This document shows positions 53,956-63,463 of a stretch of DNA of 64,000 bases, piece after piece. The DNA is from Solibacillus sp. FSL R7-0668 (GTDB lineage Bacteria; Bacillota; Bacilli; Bacillales_A; Planococcaceae). Location: the NCBI RefSeq assembly GCF_038006205.1, contig NZ_JBBOUU010000001.1, positions 3,226,001 to 3,290,000 of the forward strand. Direction: 5' to 3'. Positions within the stretch are counted from its first letter, which is position 1, and every line of letters begins with the position of its first letter. The notes beneath the pieces were generated by a model. The model made no database searches, was not told where the DNA came from, and saw nothing but the letters and a program-made list of their open reading frames with translations. Position numbers and translations under genes: made by a program.

Positions 53956-55123
53956 ATACTAATCGCACAATCATTTCATAAAGCTCTTGATTCGTTGGTA
54001 CTTGCAAATACATGCGCTGACGTACAATACGATCTAATTCCTTTTCAATCATTTCACGCGCGAATGCTTCTCGATTATCCGAAGCAAACATATTCCGCAA
54101 TTCTTGCCGCATATTATAAATTTCATTAAAATCATTTAGTACTTGCTGCAGCTCTCGTTCATTCAGTAAATATTGCTGTGCTAAATCAACAAGTGCTTCA
54201 TTAAATATTTCGAGCATGCATACGGCATCGTCTTTAATTATAAAGTCCAGTGCCTTTTTCACAAGCTTTGTCGTAACAACGCTCCCCAAAATAAGGCCAA
54301 TAATACCTCCAATTAAGCTAATGACGGCTGTACTTACACTAGGAATAGTAAAACCAATTCCCCCGCCAATAATGAAGCCTGCAATACTCCCTACCAAGCC
54401 TGTAGCTGTTTTCGAGACATGTTTAAATAACTGCGCCGGTGACAGATGGCCCTTTATCGTCTGTACGATATCTACGTTCGCCATCACATCCGTTACAATG
54501 GCATTGGTCACCATATTACCATTCGATAATGTAAAAGCTTTTTTTGTCGCAATGGAACTATATTTCGCTTTTTTCGTTGCGGAGCTGGCCATTTTTTGAA
54601 TGACCACTTTTTCACCGTTCTTTTGGATAGCCTCAACAATTTCCGCGTCTAATTCCATGTCATCGATAAAATCTACTAATTGAATTTGCTGTTTTATTAC
54701 TTGTTGGGCAAATAATTCACCATCAATCATTAAACCCGTAAAAACAGCATTCTCTACAGCCTCTGCTCGTTCTGCACCGTTCCATTTACTTTGGGCAAAC
54801 GATACGGCTGTACTCATGCCAATCGTTTCTTCAGTAAAATAAATACTTCCTTGTGCATCCATCGTTAAATGATGGACATTCCCCGCCTCTGCAATATGTC
54901 GCACCTGCTGATAGGTAAATGCACCTTGCTTTATATTATTCGTTTGATTAAAATGCGCTGAAATCTGTTCAAATTGTTCAAATGGTACTTCTAAATAGTT
55001 CATTTGCCCTTTATCTTGCTGCTTTAATTCCACTTCACAGATTGCAATCGTTTGTTCAACAGTTGGACAATAGACATTAAGCAATGCTTGTCGCTGTTTT
55101 TTAGAAAGCACTATTGGTTCCAC
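53954..55123 (-). CDS. Unrecognised 389-residue protein with a glycine-rich hydrophobic hairpin
   Basis: I do not recognise this family. The first 230 residues are soluble and mostly alpha-helical (KKQRQALLNVYCPTVEQTIA; MDAQGSIYFTEETIG). Residues about 248-298 form two glycine-rich hydrophobic helices (GLVGSIAGFIIGGGIGF and LIGGIIGLILGSVV), like glycine-zipper membrane-inserting segments. A charged helical tail follows. GTG start at 55123, seven bases after GGAGG, gives MEPIVLSKKQ. It lies between the yhzD-like gene and a long non-coding stretch, with no operon partner. Could be a membrane-damaging or envelope-stress protein; no evidence for either. Confidence 0.6.
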   Translation of the reverse strand: MEPIVLSKKQRQALLNVYCPTVEQTIAICEVELKQQDKGQMNYLEVPFEQFEQISAHFNQTNNIKQGAFTYQQVRHIAEAGNVHHLTMDAQGSIYFTEETIGMSTAVSFAQSKWNGAERAEAVENAVFTGLMIDGELFAQQVIKQQIQLVDFIDDMELDAEIVEAIQKNGEKVVIQKMASSATKKAKYSSIATKKAFTLSNGNMVTNAIVTDVMANVDIVQTIKGHLSPAQLFKHVSKTATGLVGSIAGFIIGGGIGFTIPSVSTAVISLIGGIIGLILGSVVTTKLVKKALDFIIKDDAVCMLEIFNEALVDLAQQYLLNERELQQVLNDFNEIYNMRQELRNMFASDNREAFAREMIEKELDRIVRQRMYLQVPTNQELYEMIVRLV

Positions 55124-55252
55124 GAAGCTACCTCCAGTTATTAAGTCCTCCATTATCATAATGGCAATGAGGGAGGTTGTACAGATTTTTATTTAACAAC
55201 ATTGAGCAAATTCACTAACAATAAATGGATTAAGTACAGTGTGCTTTCTTTT

Positions 55253-55461
55253 TTTGGCGGGCTACGGCAAAGTTAAAACCAATCGCAATCTGGATTGGTT
55301 TTAACTTCTGCGACGAAAGCGTTGTGACAGGAGCATGAACCCTGCTTCTGCGGGGAGTAAAATCGCGATTTCACTCTCCTCGGCGTAAAGAGAATTTCTA
55401 AAAAGTGTTTTAGAAATTCCCTTTACTACTGTCTTTAATGCCGCATGCAAGGCCCGCCAAA
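55253..55461 (-). other. Structured non-coding element: five hairpins enclosed by a 10-bp helix
   Basis: TTTGGCGGGC (55253-55262) pairs exactly with GCCCGCCAAA (55452-55461). Inside are a perfect 15-bp hairpin (AAGTTAAAACCAATC, 55270-55284, with 55293-55307), a GCGACG/CGTTGT stem near 55309-55324, CCCTGC/GCGGGG around a 4-base loop (55340-55355), a stem centred on the palindrome AAATCGCGATTT (55360-55371) and an 18-bp stem at 55386-55425 with one wobble. No ORF of 60 codons or more lies within. The rest of the 786-bp gene-free stretch (55124-55909) has two further inverted repeats (AAAATTATTG/CAATAATTTT and AATCATTTGT/ACAAATGATT) and no gene that I can see. Confidence 0.7.
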
Positions 55462-55862
55462 CTAAAATGTTGCGTTCAAATAAAATGAAAAGCGCTCAAT
55501 ACTACCGCTAGCGCTAACGCGAGGCGGCGGTGCTGGATAAAATATGGCGTTGTACCAATAGAGTGGCTTTGTTCAATGCTTAGCTCTTTGAATAAAATTA
55601 TTTACTATAATTGTGTTATGGTAAAACTTTTTTAGGTTAAAGTTGGTGATATTAAAATTATTGCGCTAGATTCACCAATAATTTTCGAAACATTCGCAAT
55701 ATAAACCAAACTTAGTTTTGTAGCAAAGTGACGCGAAATGAAGTAGGTGCCCTCTTGGGGATATCCAATCATTTGTACCGCCAATAATGCACAAATGATT
55801 TAGCAGATAAGCACTCTTAATTCCAATTTTTGCATTAAGAAATACTCTTTTTGAGTAACAAC

Positions 55863-55904
55863 AAAAAAGGAGCGTCCGAGAGTAATTTCTGGGACAGCTC
55901 CTTT
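55863..55904 (-). terminator. Terminator after the enoyl-CoA hydratase gene
   Basis: Stem GGAGC-GTCC/GGAC-GCTCC with one bulge, then TTTTTTG on the minus strand. Its 22-bp core is 20/22 identical to the terminator at 53.92 kb. Confidence 0.75.
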
Positions 55905-55909
55905 CCTAC

Positions 55910-56689
55910 TTATTGTCCGACAAATTGCGGGACACGCTTTGCTACAAATGCTTGGATGCCTTCTAAATGATCCTTCGTTTGACGCATTTTTACTTGTCCT
56001 TCTGATTCGCCTTGTAAAATTTGCTCCAGCGTACTTAAATTCGCATGATGCAAAATTCGCTTCGTTTCAATCATTGCTAAAATCGGTGCAGCTAATAACT
56101 TCCCTACAATTTGGTCTACCGCAACACTCGCTGTACCATCCGCTACATTGTAGTCAATTAAGCCAAGTGCTAATGCTTGTTCACCATCTAATACTTTCCC
56201 CTCCCAAATCATCTGTTTCGCCTTTACCGTACCCAGTCGCTCCTTCATGAAGAAATGGCCCGCTCCATCCGGAATTAAGCCAATTCCTATAAAGTTCATC
56301 GCCAGCTTACTTGACTGTTCGGCAACTATAAAATCGCTCCCTAATGCCAAGCTAAACCCTAATCCAGCCGAAGCACCATGTATTTGGGCAATCGTAATCA
56401 TCGGCAGCGTATAATAGGCCTTTACTAAACGTGCAATATCCTCCATCACCGTACCGAAATCCGAAAAATCATCTGATGCCAGCATCCTCTTTACATCGCC
56501 ACCAGCTGAAAAGACCTTTCCTTCCCCTTTAATAACAAGCACTTGGACAACCTTTTCGTGATGCAGCGCTTCAAAGCAATCTGCTAATTCGCGCATCATT
56601 GTAAAATCCATGGCATTCATTGCGCTTGGACGATTTAACGTCACTGTCGCTTTTCGCTCTGCTACTTCTAATTGAATTGTTTCATACAT
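55910..56689 (-). CDS. Enoyl-CoA hydratase/isomerase family protein
   Basis: 259 residues of the crotonase fold: KVFSAGGDVKRMLASDDFSD at about 58-77 (oxyanion hole), IHGASAGLGFSLALGSDF at about 102-119 and MNFIGIGLIPDGAGHFFMKE at about 130-149, where Asp replaces the second catalytic Glu of true hydratases (isomerase-like). A FadR-like palindrome lies about 20 bp upstream. It follows the FAD dehydrogenase by 60 bp on the same strand. Confidence 0.88.
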   Translation of the reverse strand: MYETIQLEVAERKATVTLNRPSAMNAMDFTMMRELADCFEALHHEKVVQVLVIKGEGKVFSAGGDVKRMLASDDFSDFGTVMEDIARLVKAYYTLPMITIAQIHGASAGLGFSLALGSDFIVAEQSSKLAMNFIGIGLIPDGAGHFFMKERLGTVKAKQMIWEGKVLDGEQALALGLIDYNVADGTASVAVDQIVGKLLAAPILAMIETKRILHHANLSTLEQILQGESEGQVKMRQTKDHLEGIQAFVAKRVPQFVGQ

Positions 56690-56708
56690 TGTTCATACAC
56701 CCCTTTTT

Positions 56709-56724
56709 ATGAATAACCATTCAT
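56709..56724 (-). promoter_or_regulatory. Putative FadR operator of the enoyl-CoA hydratase gene
   Basis: ATGAATAACCATTCAT, a palindrome. Aligned as a 20-mer on the minus strand it matches my recalled FadR consensus at 16 of 20 positions, counting free positions. Confidence 0.45.
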
Positions 56725-56749
56725 TTCGACATCATGTAGCATTTTTCCT

Positions 56750-58396
56750 TTATTTACTCAAAAATTTTCCAACTTGAAGCCCTGTGAACAGACAGCCTCC
56801 TAGAAATGTTCCTTCTAAAGAGCGGTAGCCATGGACACCGCCACCACCAAAGCCACTTACTTCTCCCGCTGCAAAAAGCCCAGTAATAGGTTCTCCCTGC
56901 CCATCCATTACTTGCCCGTTTAAATTTGTTTGCAGCCCACCCAATGTTTTGCGCGTTAATATATTTAATCGTACAGCAATCAGAGGACCCGCTTTTGCAT
57001 CTAGTAATTTATGTGGCTTCGCAGCACGAATTAGCTTATCCCCAATATAATTTCGTGCACCATGAATTGCTGTAATTTGCGCATCTTTGGAAAATTTATT
57101 TTCAATTTCACGGTCCCGCGCCAAAACTTGCTCCTTAATATGCATAAAATCGAGCAACTCACTTCCAACTAACTCATTCATGCCACGTACTAAATCCTTC
57201 AAATTATCGGCGACGACAAAATCCTCTCCATGATCCTTGAACGCTTGCACCGCAGCTGGCGGACCTGGTAATACGCGTTTCAACACTTCTTTGATGCTTT
57301 TATTTGTTAAATCCGTATTTTGTTCAGAACCTGATAAAGCAAATTCCTTTTCGATTATTTTTTCAGTTAAAAGAAACCACGAATAGTCATAACCTGTTTT
57401 TTGAATGGCCTCAAGGGTACTAAGCGTATCAAAGCCTGGGAAATTCGGTGCAGTAAAACGATTGCCTCGCGCATCCAACCACATGGAGGATGGTCCTGGT
57501 AAGATGCGAATGCCATGATTTGGCCAAATGGGATTCCAGTTTTTTAAACCTTCTGTGTAATGCCACATTCGGTCACGATTAACGATGCGCCCGCCAATTT
57601 GCTCCGTAATGTCAAGCATTTTTCCATCGACATAGGCTGGTACACCAGATACCATCTTTTCAGGGGGCGCTCCCAGTCGTGCTGGCCAATTTTTCTTTAC
57701 TAATTCGATATTGGCTCCAATTCCACCACTTGCTACGACGACGGCCTCTGCATAATATTCAAAATGATCAATTACAACACGCGAGCTTTCTTCCCCACGT
57801 GTGATTGTAGCCGGTTCTAATAGATTGCCTCGAATACCCGACACAGCTCCGTTTGTTGTTATCAGCTCGGTCACTTGATGTCTCGGCTTATAATCGATTT
57901 TTCCTTCACTTGCTGCTTGTAATACTTGTTTCGCAAATGGCTCCACTAAGCCCGGCCCCGTTCCCCAAACAATATGAAAGCGCGGAACAGAATTGCCATG
58001 TCCTCCAGCAAGTGCGCCACCACGCTCTGCCCACCCCACTACTGGGAAAAAATTTATGCCCTTTGATTTTAGCCAGCTATATTTTTCTCCAGCCGCAAAA
58101 TCAACATAGGCCTTAGCCCATTTATAAGCCCAAATATCCTCATCCTCTAACCGATCAAATCCAGCCGTACCACACCAATCTTGCCAAGCTAACACCTTAC
58201 TATCTTTAATGCCAAGTCTTCTCTGCTCAGCTGAATCAACTAGGAATAATCCACCAAAAGACCAAAATGCTTGCCCACCAATGGAATTTTCAGGCTCCTG
58301 ATCGACAAGTAATACTTTTTTATTTGCCTCCAATAATTCACAAGCAGCGACTAGACCCGCAAGCCCAGCTCCGATGATAATGACATCATAACGCAT
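56750..58396 (-). CDS. FAD-binding dehydrogenase (flavoprotein, fumarate reductase/KsdD fold)
   Basis: 548 residues. Starts MRYDVIIIGAGLAGLVAACE (FAD Rossmann loop), followed by VDQEPENSIGGQAFWSFGG; the C-terminus has LAGEVSGFGGGGVHGYRSL-type residues (FAAGEVSGFGGGGVHGYRS) binding FAD. It belongs with the COG3573-type dehydrogenases related to 3-ketosteroid dehydrogenase and fumarate reductase; the substrate is unknown. ATG at 58396, eight bases after GGGGG. Probably transcribed independently of the hydratase gene downstream. Confidence 0.85.
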   Translation of the reverse strand: MRYDVIIIGAGLAGLVAACELLEANKKVLLVDQEPENSIGGQAFWSFGGLFLVDSAEQRRLGIKDSKVLAWQDWCGTAGFDRLEDEDIWAYKWAKAYVDFAAGEKYSWLKSKGINFFPVVGWAERGGALAGGHGNSVPRFHIVWGTGPGLVEPFAKQVLQAASEGKIDYKPRHQVTELITTNGAVSGIRGNLLEPATITRGEESSRVVIDHFEYYAEAVVVASGGIGANIELVKKNWPARLGAPPEKMVSGVPAYVDGKMLDITEQIGGRIVNRDRMWHYTEGLKNWNPIWPNHGIRILPGPSSMWLDARGNRFTAPNFPGFDTLSTLEAIQKTGYDYSWFLLTEKIIEKEFALSGSEQNTDLTNKSIKEVLKRVLPGPPAAVQAFKDHGEDFVVADNLKDLVRGMNELVGSELLDFMHIKEQVLARDREIENKFSKDAQITAIHGARNYIGDKLIRAAKPHKLLDAKAGPLIAVRLNILTRKTLGGLQTNLNGQVMDGQGEPITGLFAAGEVSGFGGGGVHGYRSLEGTFLGGCLFTGLQVGKFLSK

Positions 58397-58743
58397 ACAA
58401 AAGGCCCCCTTTATTTTCCATAACATATGTGATAAATGCTGAATCTAATTTAAATTTCGTGCTCACTCATATTTCCCCTTCTTATTGGCAATAAATAAAA
58501 GGATTCATCAAAATTATTTTGTGACAAAATTATGTCACAAAAATGAAAACGAATTTCTATGAGAGAATTTCACTTGTGTTATTATCAGTAAATTCAATCA
58601 AATAGCATCAGACCAACATCGTTAGCGCTTACATCAAAAATCGCAAAGACGAATATTAAATGATTTATTTTATTTATAGTTCGGTTTTTGTTGTTTATAC
58701 GTAGATGGAAATGAAGTAAATTTCAGAAAATCCGAATATCCCG

Positions 58744-58773
58744 TTGACAAAGGTGAACAATCGGGTTTATGAT
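58744..58773 (+). promoter_or_regulatory. SigA promoter of the serA T-box leader
   Basis: Perfect -35 TTGACA (58744-58749), 18-bp spacer, -10 TATGAT (58768-58773). Upstream 58400-58740 is AT-rich with no gene. Confidence 0.65.
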
Positions 58774-58779
58774 GTAATC

Positions 58780-59075
58780 AAATTTAATTACGACAAACTA
58801 TTGCGATAGAGACATGCTTTTCGTTTTGTATAGCAAAGAGAGCTGGTGGTTGGTGTAAACCAGTATATACGGCGATAAAGTTCCACTCTTGAATAGAATA
58901 ACTGAAATGTATTAGTAGGTTATTCCGTCCCATGCACGTTACGCATACGGATAAGGTTGTACGAGTATTTATCTGAATATTACGTCAACGAATAAGGGTG
59001 GTACCGCGATTCTGATATTTTTAGCCTTTCGCCCCTTACAGTGACATGTAAGGGACGGAAGGCTTTTTTATTTCA
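58780..59075 (+). ncRNA. T-box riboswitch (serine, specifier UCC) upstream of serA
   Basis: The antiterminator T-box sequence AAGGGTGGTACCGCG is exact at 58994-59008. Stem I shows the AG bulge and GGTG distal loop near 58839-58855, and the specifier segment AGTTCCACTCTTGA, where TCC (58882-58884) sits in the codon position. TCC is a serine codon, which fits serA. Uncharged tRNA-Ser would favour the antiterminator and let transcription continue into serA. The leader's exact start is estimated from the promoter. Confidence 0.92.
59023..59069 (+). terminator. T-box-controlled terminator before serA
   Basis: Stem AGCCTTTCG...CCTTAC with GTAAGG...CGGAAGGCT, then a T run. Confidence 0.9.
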
Positions 59076-59119
59076 TTATTAATTAAAATGGGTTAACCAT
59101 TAAGGGAGAGAATTTTATT

Positions 59120-60742
59120 ATGGCAACAAAAGTTATCGAACAAGCAACTAAAACAATTAACGTATTTATTGCGGATCCACTTAGTGAAGATGGAATTTTT
59201 CCATTACGTCAAGAAACAGAATTAGACTTAAATGTAATTATTGATACAGGTCTTGCACCAGAAGAGCTTATCGCAAAAATTGCTGACGTAGATGTACTAC
59301 TTGTTCGTTCTCAAACAACTGTTACACGCGAAGTAATCGAGGCAGCAAAAAACTTAAAATTAATCGGGCGTGCTGGTGTTGGTGTAGATAACATCGACTT
59401 AACTGCTGCAACAGAACACGGAATTATCGTTGTCAACGCACCAGATGGCAACACAAACTCTGCTGCTGAACATTCAATCGCAATGATGACATCTTTAGCA
59501 CGTCATATTCCACAAGCATTTAATACACTTAAAAACGGTAAATGGGATCGCAAATCTTTCGTTGGTGTGGAATTAAAAAATAAAACTTTAGGCGTTATTG
59601 GTATGGGCCGTATCGGTGCTGAAGTGGCATACCGTGCAAAAGGTCAACGTATGAACGTCATCGCTTATGACCCATTCTTAACAGAAGAACGCGCAAAAGA
59701 GCTTGGCGTAACAAAAGGAACAGTTGATGAAGTATGTGCAGCTGCTGAGTTCATCACAGTACACACACCATTACTACCAGAAACACGCAACATCATTAAT
59801 AAAGCGCGCTTTGCCATTATGAAAGACGGCGTTCGCATTATTAACTGTGCACGTGGTGGTATCATTAATGAAGATGATTTATATGACGCAATCGTAGAAG
59901 GTAAAGTAGCTGGTGCAGCACTAGACGTATTCGTACAAGAGCCAGCAACAGACCACAAATTACTAACACTTCCACAAGTAATTGCAACACCTCACTTAGG
60001 TGCATCTACAGTAGAAGCACAAGAATCAGTTGCAGTTGACGTTTCAAATGATATTATTAAATTCTTTAAAACAGGTACAGTTACAAACCCAGTAAACATG
60101 CCTTCAATTCCTAAAGAAAAGCTTGCACAAGTTGAGCCATTCTTTGCACTTGCTGAAAAGCTTGGTAAATTCTTAATCCAAGTAACAGAAGAGGGCATTC
60201 AACAATTAAATATTTCTTATGCAGGAGAAGTTGCTAACTTTGATGTTCGCCCATTAACTGCCAATGCAATTAAAGGATTACTTTCTACAAATCACGGCAC
60301 GCATGTAAATGATGTCAATGCACGTTATTTAGCAGAGCGCATTGGTATGCAAATTAACGAGCACAAAACAACTACTGCAAAAGGATTCACGAACTTAATT
60401 ACAGTGGAAATCATTACAGAAACAGAAAAACATACAGTTGCAGGTACGCTATTAAATGGTCTTGGCGCTCGCATTGTGAAAGTGGAAGGTTTCGTAGTAG
60501 ACGTTATTCCTGAAGGTCACCTACTATACATCAAAAACCAAGACAAGCCAGGTTCAATCGGCCGCGTAGCTACAAAATTAGCTGATAAAAACATTAATAT
60601 CGCGACAATGCAAGTAGGACGCGACCAAATTGGTGGTTCTGCAGTTATGATGCTTGCTGTTGATAATGAAGTAACAACTGAAGAATTAATCTATGTTGCA
60701 CAACTTGAAAATATTGATGAAGTAAAAGCCATTACTCTATAA
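59120..60742 (+). CDS. serA: D-3-phosphoglycerate dehydrogenase
   Basis: 540 residues. Substrate and NAD domain with [20 protein letters not shown] near 86-105, [18 protein letters not shown] near 157-174 (Rossmann loop) and [12 protein letters not shown] with the catalytic His region. After an intervening domain it ends in an ACT domain ([19 protein letters not shown] at about 466-484), which usually lets serine inhibit the enzyme. It makes phosphohydroxypyruvate from phosphoglycerate, feeding serC at 50-51 kb. Controlled by a serine T-box upstream. Confidence 0.97.
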   Translation: MATKVIEQATKTINVFIADPLSEDGIFPLRQETELDLNVIIDTGLAPEELIAKIADVDVLLVRSQTTVTREVIEAAKNLKLIGRAGVGVDNIDLTAATEHGIIVVNAPDGNTNSAAEHSIAMMTSLARHIPQAFNTLKNGKWDRKSFVGVELKNKTLGVIGMGRIGAEVAYRAKGQRMNVIAYDPFLTEERAKELGVTKGTVDEVCAAAEFITVHTPLLPETRNIINKARFAIMKDGVRIINCARGGIINEDDLYDAIVEGKVAGAALDVFVQEPATDHKLLTLPQVIATPHLGASTVEAQESVAVDVSNDIIKFFKTGTVTNPVNMPSIPKEKLAQVEPFFALAEKLGKFLIQVTEEGIQQLNISYAGEVANFDVRPLTANAIKGLLSTNHGTHVNDVNARYLAERIGMQINEHKTTTAKGFTNLITVEIITETEKHTVAGTLLNGLGARIVKVEGFVVDVIPEGHLLYIKNQDKPGSIGRVATKLADKNINIATMQVGRDQIGGSAVMMLAVDNEVTTEELIYVAQLENIDEVKAITL

Positions 60743-60752
60743 TTTCATTTCG

Positions 60753-60791
60753 AAAACGGATAAGCCTATTTCCATGCTTATCCGTTTTTTT
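60753..60791 (+). terminator. Terminator after serA
   Basis: Stem AAACGGATAAGC/GCTTATCCGTTT with a T run. Confidence 0.9.
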
Positions 60792-60949
60792 CATTCTTTT
60801 TACGTTCATCGCATATACAATAGGAGCTGGTCTAGTTCTAAATAAGGATTTATCTGTCGTTTGTTTCAGTTTTTAGAAAAGGAAATGTATACTAAAGGAA
60901 AGAGTCATTTTTAACAAAGACTGACATTTCAAGTAAAGGAGCTTTCCAT

Positions 60950-62197
60950 ATGAGAAGAGTATTTTTCCTGCTTACAATGTTGCTATGTGCAGGCCTTACT
61001 TATTTGATCATGCCTCATTATACATACGCAGCAACCGAAGATCCTATAACGATTAAATTTACATCCATTGAAAGTGAACTTTATGATGATCCATTGCAAG
61101 AACCTGTCATGATCATCCCTGAAAATTCACCCGTTATTGTGTTATTCGAGGAAGATGGTTGGTCTGAGGTTCAATACAAAACATTCACTGGCTCTATACC
61201 AACAGAGCAGTTAATTACCGCAAAGCCTAAGCATTTGCTCATCAATTCAAAAAACGAGCCTCTTGTGCGTATGACAGATTCCCCACAAAGTGATTCGCTT
61301 GGTCATTTATATTCGAATAGCATTGTCGAAGTTTATGAGATTGATTCGCCACAATTTGTCTTTGTCCGTTATGGTCATTTAGCGGGCTATGTGTATAATA
61401 ATGTGTTCGTTCAGCAAAATGCCCGACAAAGAGTTGTCAAAGATCCTTCTGTCATTGTGCGTTCAACGGCTGGTGCTTCAGGTGTAAAAATCGGTGAATT
61501 GCCTGCTAAAACGGAAGTGACGGTGTTAACGAATTTTAATGGCTGGGCATTTATTGAAACCGATCAAGCTTCTGGTTATGTATTAGCAAGCAGTTTGGCT
61601 ATCAGTGAAGCTAAGCCTACTCAGCCAAAGCCGCCTGCAACGTCAAAGAAAATTGCCCTTACCTTCGATGACGGACCGCATCCTAAGGTAACACCACAGA
61701 TTTTAAAAATATTAAAAAAATATGAGGCCAAAGCTACCTTCTTCGTTGTTGGCTGTGAGGTAAAAAAGTATCCACAAGTGTTGAAAGACGTGGCAAATGC
61801 AGGTCACGAAATCGGTAATCATACATTCAATCATAAAAAACTCACAACATTGTCGCTTCGAAATGCCAAATTACAAATCGATTCTACAGATGCCGTGATT
61901 AAGGCTGCCATCGGACATAATGCTACGGTTTTTCGCCCGCCATATGGTGCCTATAATAAAAGTATCGTCAATCAACTAAATGTACCTAATGTTCTTTGGT
62001 CTATTGATACACTTGATTGGAAGCATCATAATCCGCAAAAAACATTAGCTGCCGTGCAAAAAAATGCGAAAAATGGCAGCATTGTGCTCATGCATGATAT
62101 TCACCAAGAGACAGCCGATGCACTGGATTCCATTTTAGCTATGTTGCAAAAGCAAGGCTATGAATTTGTGACCGTTTCAGAATTAACTACTAAATAA
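60950..62197 (+). CDS. Secreted polysaccharide deacetylase with SH3 domains
   Basis: 415 residues. A cleavable signal (FFLLTMLLCAGLTYLIMPHY, cut near AATEDP) is followed by three SH3-type repeats (about 35-80, 100-137, 145-215) that usually bind the cell wall, then a NodB deacetylase from about 228. NodB motifs are complete: ALTFDDGP (Asp-Asp), GHEIGNHTFNHKKL (metal His) and RPPYG. It probably deacetylates peptidoglycan or a related sugar at the wall. Ribosome site AAAGGAGC. Confidence 0.92.
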   Translation: MRRVFFLLTMLLCAGLTYLIMPHYTYAATEDPITIKFTSIESELYDDPLQEPVMIIPENSPVIVLFEEDGWSEVQYKTFTGSIPTEQLITAKPKHLLINSKNEPLVRMTDSPQSDSLGHLYSNSIVEVYEIDSPQFVFVRYGHLAGYVYNNVFVQQNARQRVVKDPSVIVRSTAGASGVKIGELPAKTEVTVLTNFNGWAFIETDQASGYVLASSLAISEAKPTQPKPPATSKKIALTFDDGPHPKVTPQILKILKKYEAKATFFVVGCEVKKYPQVLKDVANAGHEIGNHTFNHKKLTTLSLRNAKLQIDSTDAVIKAAIGHNATVFRPPYGAYNKSIVNQLNVPNVLWSIDTLDWKHHNPQKTLAAVQKNAKNGSIVLMHDIHQETADALDSILAMLQKQGYEFVTVSELTTK

Positions 62198-62202
62198 AAA
62201 AC

Positions 62203-62245
62203 AAAGCTCCACATTCAAGCAATACGAGCTTGGATGTGGAGCTTT
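62203..62245. terminator. Bidirectional terminator after the deacetylase gene
   Basis: Stem AAAGCTCCACAT-CAAGC/GCTTG-ATGTGGAGCTTT with A and T runs, shared with the minus-strand gene that follows. Confidence 0.85.
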
Positions 62246-62626
62246 TTATTGTAAAGATTTTAGGTGTAAAAATGTTAAGGACGCTTCCACTGACTGAGCT
62301 GAATCAATTGGGTTTGGAACAAGCGCGTTTATATCAAAGCCCTGTGTAACCCCAACCGCCATTACAGCAACTGCCGCGAGCACTGAACCAACCCCGATCA
62401 TTCGGGATATGAGTCGATGCGCCTGCTGCATTTCAGAATTGGAGTGCTGAATCTTTTTTTGCCGAACAAGCTTGAAAAAACGGGCTTGCTGCTGAGGAAA
62501 TGATAAAACATGAGCACATGCCAAGCATAGCTGCGCACTGTGATGCTGAATCGTTATCAAATCAATTTGAACATATTCTGTTGTACGTCCACAGTTTTCA
62601 CAGCTACATGCTACATTGTTTACCAT
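62246..62626 (-). CDS. Small zinc-ribbon membrane protein
   Basis: 126 residues. N-terminal Cys pairs ACSCENCGRT (about 5-14) and LCLACAHV (about 35-42) can bind zinc. A membrane helix near 78-98 (GVGSVLAAVAVMAVGVTQGF) is followed by a short tail. I do not recognise the family. Start ATG at 62626, eight bases after GAGG. No clear partner gene. Confidence 0.6.
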   Translation of the reverse strand: MVNNVACSCENCGRTTEYVQIDLITIQHHSAQLCLACAHVLSFPQQQARFFKLVRQKKIQHSNSEMQQAHRLISRMIGVGSVLAAVAVMAVGVTQGFDINALVPNPIDSAQSVEASLTFLHLKSLQ

Positions 62627-62713
62627 ACTCATAACCTCTTTCATCTGTTTCATAATGTTAGTATAACATAAATTTTTAGAAAATTCTTTATTTTTGTTTT
62701 ATTGAAAAGTTAA

Positions 62714-62741
62714 TTGATACAATGCCTTATACTGGTAAAAT
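62714..62741 (+). promoter_or_regulatory. Possible promoter of the HXXEE gene
   Basis: TTGATA, 16-bp spacer, TAAAAT, about 50 bp before the start. Weak. Confidence 0.35.
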
Positions 62742-62791
62742 AAAGGGGACTATCGAATTAATCTGGTAGAAATCAAAAATGGAGGAATTCC

Positions 62792-63301
62792 ATGTCTAAT
62801 AATTTAGAAGAACGAATTTCGCTGAACCAATATGCCTTATTTTTTTGCTTTGCAATTACAGTGCATAATATTGAGGAAGCAATTTGGTTACCTAATTGGA
62901 CTCAATCATCCTATGCTATTCAACAGCCTGTAACATCGACTGAGTTTCACTTCGCTGTACTTATCATTACAGCATTGGCTTATTTAACAGCCTTTTTCTT
63001 TGGTCAATTTTCACACAGTCAGCTAGCCAAATATACTTTTACAGGATTTTTAGGCTCCATGATTTTCAATACGTTTTTTCCCCACTTGCTTTCAACGATT
63101 ATTATGCAAGCCTATGCACCTGGGCTTATTACAGGATTACTGCTGATCGTCCCAATTAATACATACATTCTTTATCAATTACATAAGAAGGGTCATATCA
63201 AGCTTAAACATATATTCCTTTCAACTGTTATGGTCGGTGGGATATTACTGTTGCTCATTCCTGTACTATTCAAGATTTCAAATATTATGTTCATTTATTA
63301 G
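62792..63301 (+). CDS. HXXEE-domain membrane protein
   Basis: 169 residues with four or five helices. The motif HNIEEAIWLPNW at about 25-36 is the HXXEE signature; a second conserved His lies in STEFHFAVLIITAL near 54. Function of the family is unknown. Ribosome site GGAGGAA seven bases before the ATG. Alone on its strand. Confidence 0.82.
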   Translation: MSNNLEERISLNQYALFFCFAITVHNIEEAIWLPNWTQSSYAIQQPVTSTEFHFAVLIITALAYLTAFFFGQFSHSQLAKYTFTGFLGSMIFNTFFPHLLSTIIMQAYAPGLITGLLLIVPINTYILYQLHKKGHIKLKHIFLSTVMVGGILLLLIPVLFKISNIMFIY

Positions 63302-63463
63302 CGTACAGGACGTTCTCACTATCGCTTTGGGAACTTTCTTTTCTTAATATAGATAAAATATACTGTTAATATTGAAGTAGCATTATTAAGAGAAAACCAC
63401 AATCTCTATGGTAGGTATTTGCTTACTGGTCGTTCTTCAAAAAAACTGTAAGGAGATAATTCA

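Noticed and set aside
55500-55860. Possible gene remnant or insertion-sequence scar in the long gap
   Set aside because: All six frames are broken by stops at short intervals and no transposase motif or terminal inverted repeats with target duplication could be identified.
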